Source: Gammaproteobacteria bacterium (GTDB taxonomy: Bacteria > Pseudomonadota > Gammaproteobacteria > Nitrosococcales > Methylophagaceae). From it: a stretch of 10,708 nt of DNA. Made by a program: the position numbers and the translations under genes. The DNA lies in contig NVRG01000001.1 in the NCBI GenBank assembly GCA_002400805.1, positions 6,950-17,657 of the forward strand. The letters run 5' to 3'. The notes below the pieces were generated by a model that worked only from the letters and a program-made list of their open reading frames with translations, ran no database searches and was not told the origin of the DNA. Below, one piece after another: positions 8,397-10,708 of this stretch. Position 1 is the first letter of the stretch. Each line of letters begins with the position of its first letter.

Positions 8397-8425
8397 ATTA
8401 TAAACAGGTCTTTTCGAGAAAACCA
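8397..8425 (-). promoter_or_regulatory. Promoter of tRNA-Leu
   Basis: An exact TATAAT (8397-8402) on the minus strand is followed by a GC-rich discriminator (AGCCGAC), as in stable-RNA promoters under stringent control. The -35 at 17 nt (TGGTTT, 8420-8425) is poor. The predicted start is near 8390, leaving a 5' leader of about 37 nt for RNase P removal. It begins just past the stop of the HDOD-GAF gene. Confidence 0.7.
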
Positions 8426-8428
8426 GCC

Positions 8429-9928
8429 TTACATTGCTAAAAAGGTTAAACCCATATTGGCTTGTTGGCAAAACTGTTGAAATGCAATGAAATCTTTCTC
8501 TTCAATGTCACGTCCACTGGCATTTCTATCGGCCATAAATATGCCGATCACCTTACTTCTGACGATAACGGGCATGACTAAATAGGCAGGCGGTCCTAAC
8601 AATGTCAGTGTGTCTCGTGACAAAGTACCCGTCAGTTTTTTAGGATCTGAGGGCACATGCATCGCCTTTTTGCTGTCAATAACCTGATGAAAGATATTAT
8701 TAGTATTGGATAGATTGATTCTGAGTTCTTTACATAAACGCTCATTGTCTTCGCCAATCGCATATTTGCACGTTAAGGTTCTACGATCCGGTGATAGAAT
8801 TGCAAATAAAGCTCGATCCATGCCTACACCGCGATGCAATCCCTCTAACACCATCTCAAGAATAATATTAATACTTGGTTTTTCTTCTATTGCAGACGTT
8901 ATTTCTTGCATAATCGTTAATTGCACGTTGCTATCGGGTTCTGGGTATTTACTCGTAACAGCAGTGGAGGTATCTTCAGTTATAGTTAAACGGGGTTCAT
9001 CCGTGCTGTCAGACTTAGCTTCATCTACATCCTCCTCTATTAGCCCCATGTCAATATTTGGTTGTGGGATTCGCTTGCTCGCATCTGTAACACCATAGAT
9101 GCGTGTTATTTCTTTGGCATGTTTTGCATTTTGATGAGCAAGTTCCTCAACTTCATCTACTGACAGACCCAATTTTTTTGCTGCCTGCTCAAATATGATT
9201 GCTACTTGCTCACTGTCCCAGCCGTTCTTTGCTGCTTCGGCTAATTCTTGACCAATTGAAATTATATTATGCCGTTCATCGTTACCATGATGGTCACTTA
9301 AAAAATCATCCAGTAATTCGCCTAAGGACCACGATTTACTTAAACCTACGGTTAAGTCACGTAATCGAAAGCCAAGTACTTGTAATTCTGCTTCCTGCTC
9401 TGTCAAATTTTCAGACTGGATTAAATTAAGTACTTCCGTACCCTTTTGACCAGAAAAGGCCCAAAAAGCCATGTTTCCTAAACGAGAGAGTAGTGTTGCA
9501 ACAAATATATCTTCTGGAGATTTACAACCCATTTTTTTTGCCAATTGTTGTGCTTGGATGGCCGCATGAAAAGATTGGGCCATCTCCTCAGTTAACTTAT
9601 GGCGTTGTACGCCTTCCGATAATGAATCTACGAGGGCTAATGTTAAGGTTAATGCGCCGACCTGTTCAAAACCTAAAACCATTACCGCTCTTGACACCGT
9701 ACTGATTTTTTTCCCACCAGGATTGTAGTTAAATGAGTTAGCCACTTTTAATAAGCGACTGGTTAACGACGCATCTCTTAGAATAGTTTGCGCGACTTCG
9801 CTCGCTGAACTATCTTCACTATTGACCGATTCCGTAACATCGGCCACCGTGCCTGAGAACACAGGCATATCCTCACCACTGAGGTGTTTTATCCATGACT
9901 CTAGTTCTTTATTTGCTTTGCTCGCCAA
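8429..9928 (-). CDS. HDOD-GAF two-domain signalling protein
   Basis: This 499-residue, apparently soluble protein has an N-terminal HDOD domain (about 20-215), with MPVFSGTVADV, the alpha-helical core ILRDASLTSRLLKVANS and AVMVLGFEQV. A charged linker with an acidic part follows (about 216-340), then a C-terminal GAF domain (about 350-497), with MDRALFAILSPDRRTLTC and YLVMPVIVRSKVIGIFMADR. HDOD domains are relatives of HD phosphohydrolases without the metal-binding residues. Here the position of the usual HD(I)G motif reads SRLGN (148-152), so phosphodiesterase activity is unlikely. GAF domains bind small molecules, including cyclic nucleotides, or mediate dimerisation. A role in signalling is inferred; ligand and partner are unknown. 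The start codon is TTG with a good ribosome site, 12 nt after the 5'-nucleotidase stop, so the two are probably co-transcribed and perhaps translationally coupled. No output domain such as GGDEF is present. Confidence 0.88.
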   Translation of the reverse strand: MASKANKELESWIKHLSGEDMPVFSGTVADVTESVNSEDSSASEVAQTILRDASLTSRLLKVANSFNYNPGGKKISTVSRAVMVLGFEQVGALTLTLALVDSLSEGVQRHKLTEEMAQSFHAAIQAQQLAKKMGCKSPEDIFVATLLSRLGNMAFWAFSGQKGTEVLNLIQSENLTEQEAELQVLGFRLRDLTVGLSKSWSLGELLDDFLSDHHGNDERHNIISIGQELAEAAKNGWDSEQVAIIFEQAAKKLGLSVDEVEELAHQNAKHAKEITRIYGVTDASKRIPQPNIDMGLIEEDVDEAKSDSTDEPRLTITEDTSTAVTSKYPEPDSNVQLTIMQEITSAIEEKPSINIILEMVLEGLHRGVGMDRALFAILSPDRRTLTCKYAIGEDNERLCKELRINLSNTNNIFHQVIDSKKAMHVPSDPKKLTGTLSRDTLTLLGPPAYLVMPVIVRSKVIGIFMADRNASGRDIEEKDFIAFQQFCQQANMGLTFLAM

Positions 9929-9935
9929 ACTAACA

Positions 9936-9942
9936 TCCTTTT
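9936..9942 (-). promoter_or_regulatory. Ribosome binding site supporting a TTG start
   Basis: AAAAGGA lies 7 nt before the TTG at 9926-9928, ideal spacing. The overlapping ATG in AGGATG is in another frame. An in-frame TAA (the stop of the upstream nucleotidase) lies four codons before the TTG, so no earlier start is possible. The next in-frame ATG (residue 21) would begin right at the HDOD domain and lacks this support. Confidence 0.75.
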
Positions 9943-10708
9943 AGGGGGGTTCATTTGCAATGCCATGAGGCACATGACCCGTAGCTACATGTTCTCTGGC
10001 TGAATCACAATGCCCCTGTTGATCATCAAAAAATATATCCGCGCCGAATGATTCCAAAAATGGACCTTTCTCCATGCCGCCAAGAAAGATAGCTTCATCA
10101 ATCCGTATTCCCCATGCTCGAAGCGTAAGAATCACTCGTTCATGTGCCGGCGCCGATCGAGCAGTAACTAATGCGGTACGGATGGGGGACTCTTTATCAT
10201 TATATTCTGTCTGCAAATGATTTAGGGTAACTAAAAAATCCTTAAATGGACCATCCGATAATGGCTCTTTAGCCGTTTTCTGTTCGACTTCAGTGAATGT
10301 TTTGAGACCATGTTCTTTATATATGCGTTCAGATTCATCTGAAAATAAAACTGCATCCCCATCAAAGGCAATGCGTAATTGTTCTGTTTTACTGTTTTTG
10401 CCGACAACCGAGGGTAAGATGGTGGCAGCGGCTATTCCTGCGTCTAATGCCATGCGAACATCTTCAGGACTTGTAGATAAGAATAGATTGGCACCAAAGG
10501 GGGCAACATAGCGATAAGGACTATCACCAGAGGTAAATACTGCACGCGTTATATCTAAATTGTGATGTTGAATAGAGTTGAAAACTCTTAAACCGGTATC
10601 CGCACTATTGCGTGACAACAAAATAATTTCTACGCTTGGATTTGACGCGTCTCTGTTATTTAAAGCCAGTAATTTTCGAACCAAGGTATAGGCCGTACCT
10701 GGTTGTAG
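9941..10708 (-). CDS. Cytosolic 5'-nucleotidase (cN-I-like family), N-terminus outside window
   Basis: The 255 visible residues belong to the 5'-nucleotidase family that includes eukaryotic cytosolic 5'-nucleotidase IA (Pfam PF06189 from memory). These HAD-superfamily enzymes dephosphorylate nucleoside monophosphates such as AMP. The strongest signature is RIAFDGDAVLFSDESE, nearly identical to the animal enzymes and carrying the second Asp-rich motif. LLSRNSADTGLRVFNSI, a TALVTARSAPAHERVI segment and FFDDQQGHCD near the end are also typical. The frame is open to the window edge (LQPGTAYT precedes the TTG at 10682-10684), so that TTG is internal and the real start lies upstream; roughly 40-60 residues are missing by comparison with the family. 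It is followed by the HDOD-GAF gene in the same frame, separated by TAA and four codons. Confidence 0.88.
   Translation of the reverse strand, partial: LQPGTAYTLVRKLLALNNRDASNPSVEIILLSRNSADTGLRVFNSIQHHNLDITRAVFTSGDSPYRYVAPFGANLFLSTSPEDVRMALDAGIAAATILPSVVGKNSKTEQLRIAFDGDAVLFSDESERIYKEHGLKTFTEVEQKTAKEPLSDGPFKDFLVTLNHLQTEYNDKESPIRTALVTARSAPAHERVILTLRAWGIRIDEAIFLGGMEKGPFLESFGADIFFDDQQGHCDSAREHVATGHVPHGIANEPP

Noticed and set aside
8405..8422. Short hairpin (GGTTTT, CTCG loop region, AAAAGACC) just after the HDOD-GAF stop, considered as a terminator.
   Set aside because: The stem is short with a G-U pair and no U-tract follows; it overlaps the tRNA promoter spacer and is probably chance.
8268..8480. 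70-codon plus-strand open frame starting at the tRNA.
   Set aside because: It reads through the complement of tRNA-Leu and its promoter and has no family resemblance.
8706..9098. 130-codon plus-strand open frame.
   Set aside because: It is antisense to the HDOD-GAF gene, has no recognisable domain, and is explained by the codon use of the real gene.
9944..9949. Run of six C residues (minus strand) just before the nucleotidase stop, considered as a frameshift site.
   Set aside because: It encodes part of the terminal Pro-Pro before a normal stop and lacks a stimulatory structure; the downstream gene has its own ribosome site.

Overview
The window is a compact, moderately AT-rich stretch of chromosome from a gammaproteobacterium. 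The evidence is the trigger factor-clpP-clpX-lon protease block in its usual order, a dedD-cvpA-purF block like that of E. coli and Pseudomonas, and closely E. coli-like protein motifs throughout. I cannot name the genus. The composition and the joining of the two blocks would fit a marine Piscirickettsiaceae/Methylophaga-type lineage, but that is inference. Every gene lies on the minus strand, so transcription runs from high to low coordinates.

Layout in the direction of transcription. (1) 10708-8429: the C-terminal part of a cytosolic 5'-nucleotidase (N-terminus outside the window), then 12 nt later an HDOD-GAF protein that starts with TTG. (2) 8428-8205: a promoter with an exact TATAAT, tRNA-Leu(UAG) with encoded CCA, and a perfect 11-bp hairpin. 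(3) 8204-4858: tig, a strong intrinsic terminator or attenuator, then clpP and clpX. (4) 4857-1704: a regulatory region with a near-consensus heat-shock (sigma-32) promoter, then lon and, 10 nt later, a DedD-like SPOR protein. (5) 1703-1: cvpA and purF, 19 nt apart, with purF running off the window end before its PRPP-binding loop.

The genes form a protein quality-control cluster: a ribosome-bound chaperone, the ClpXP protease and the Lon protease. This is joined to a cell-envelope/division protein and to the first committed step of purine synthesis. hupB, which usually follows lon, and folC, which usually precedes dedD, are both absent at the junction.

No gene-free stretch exceeds 300 bases; the longest (8205-8428, about 224 bp) holds the tRNA, its promoter and a hairpin. 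I found no mobile element, CRISPR array, phage gene or broken gene. I see no convincing undescribed system. The points worth following are regulatory: the lon promoter region with a dyad centred on a TTGACA box, the tig/clpP terminator that leaves no room for a clpP promoter downstream of it, and the tRNA-hairpin-tig arrangement.
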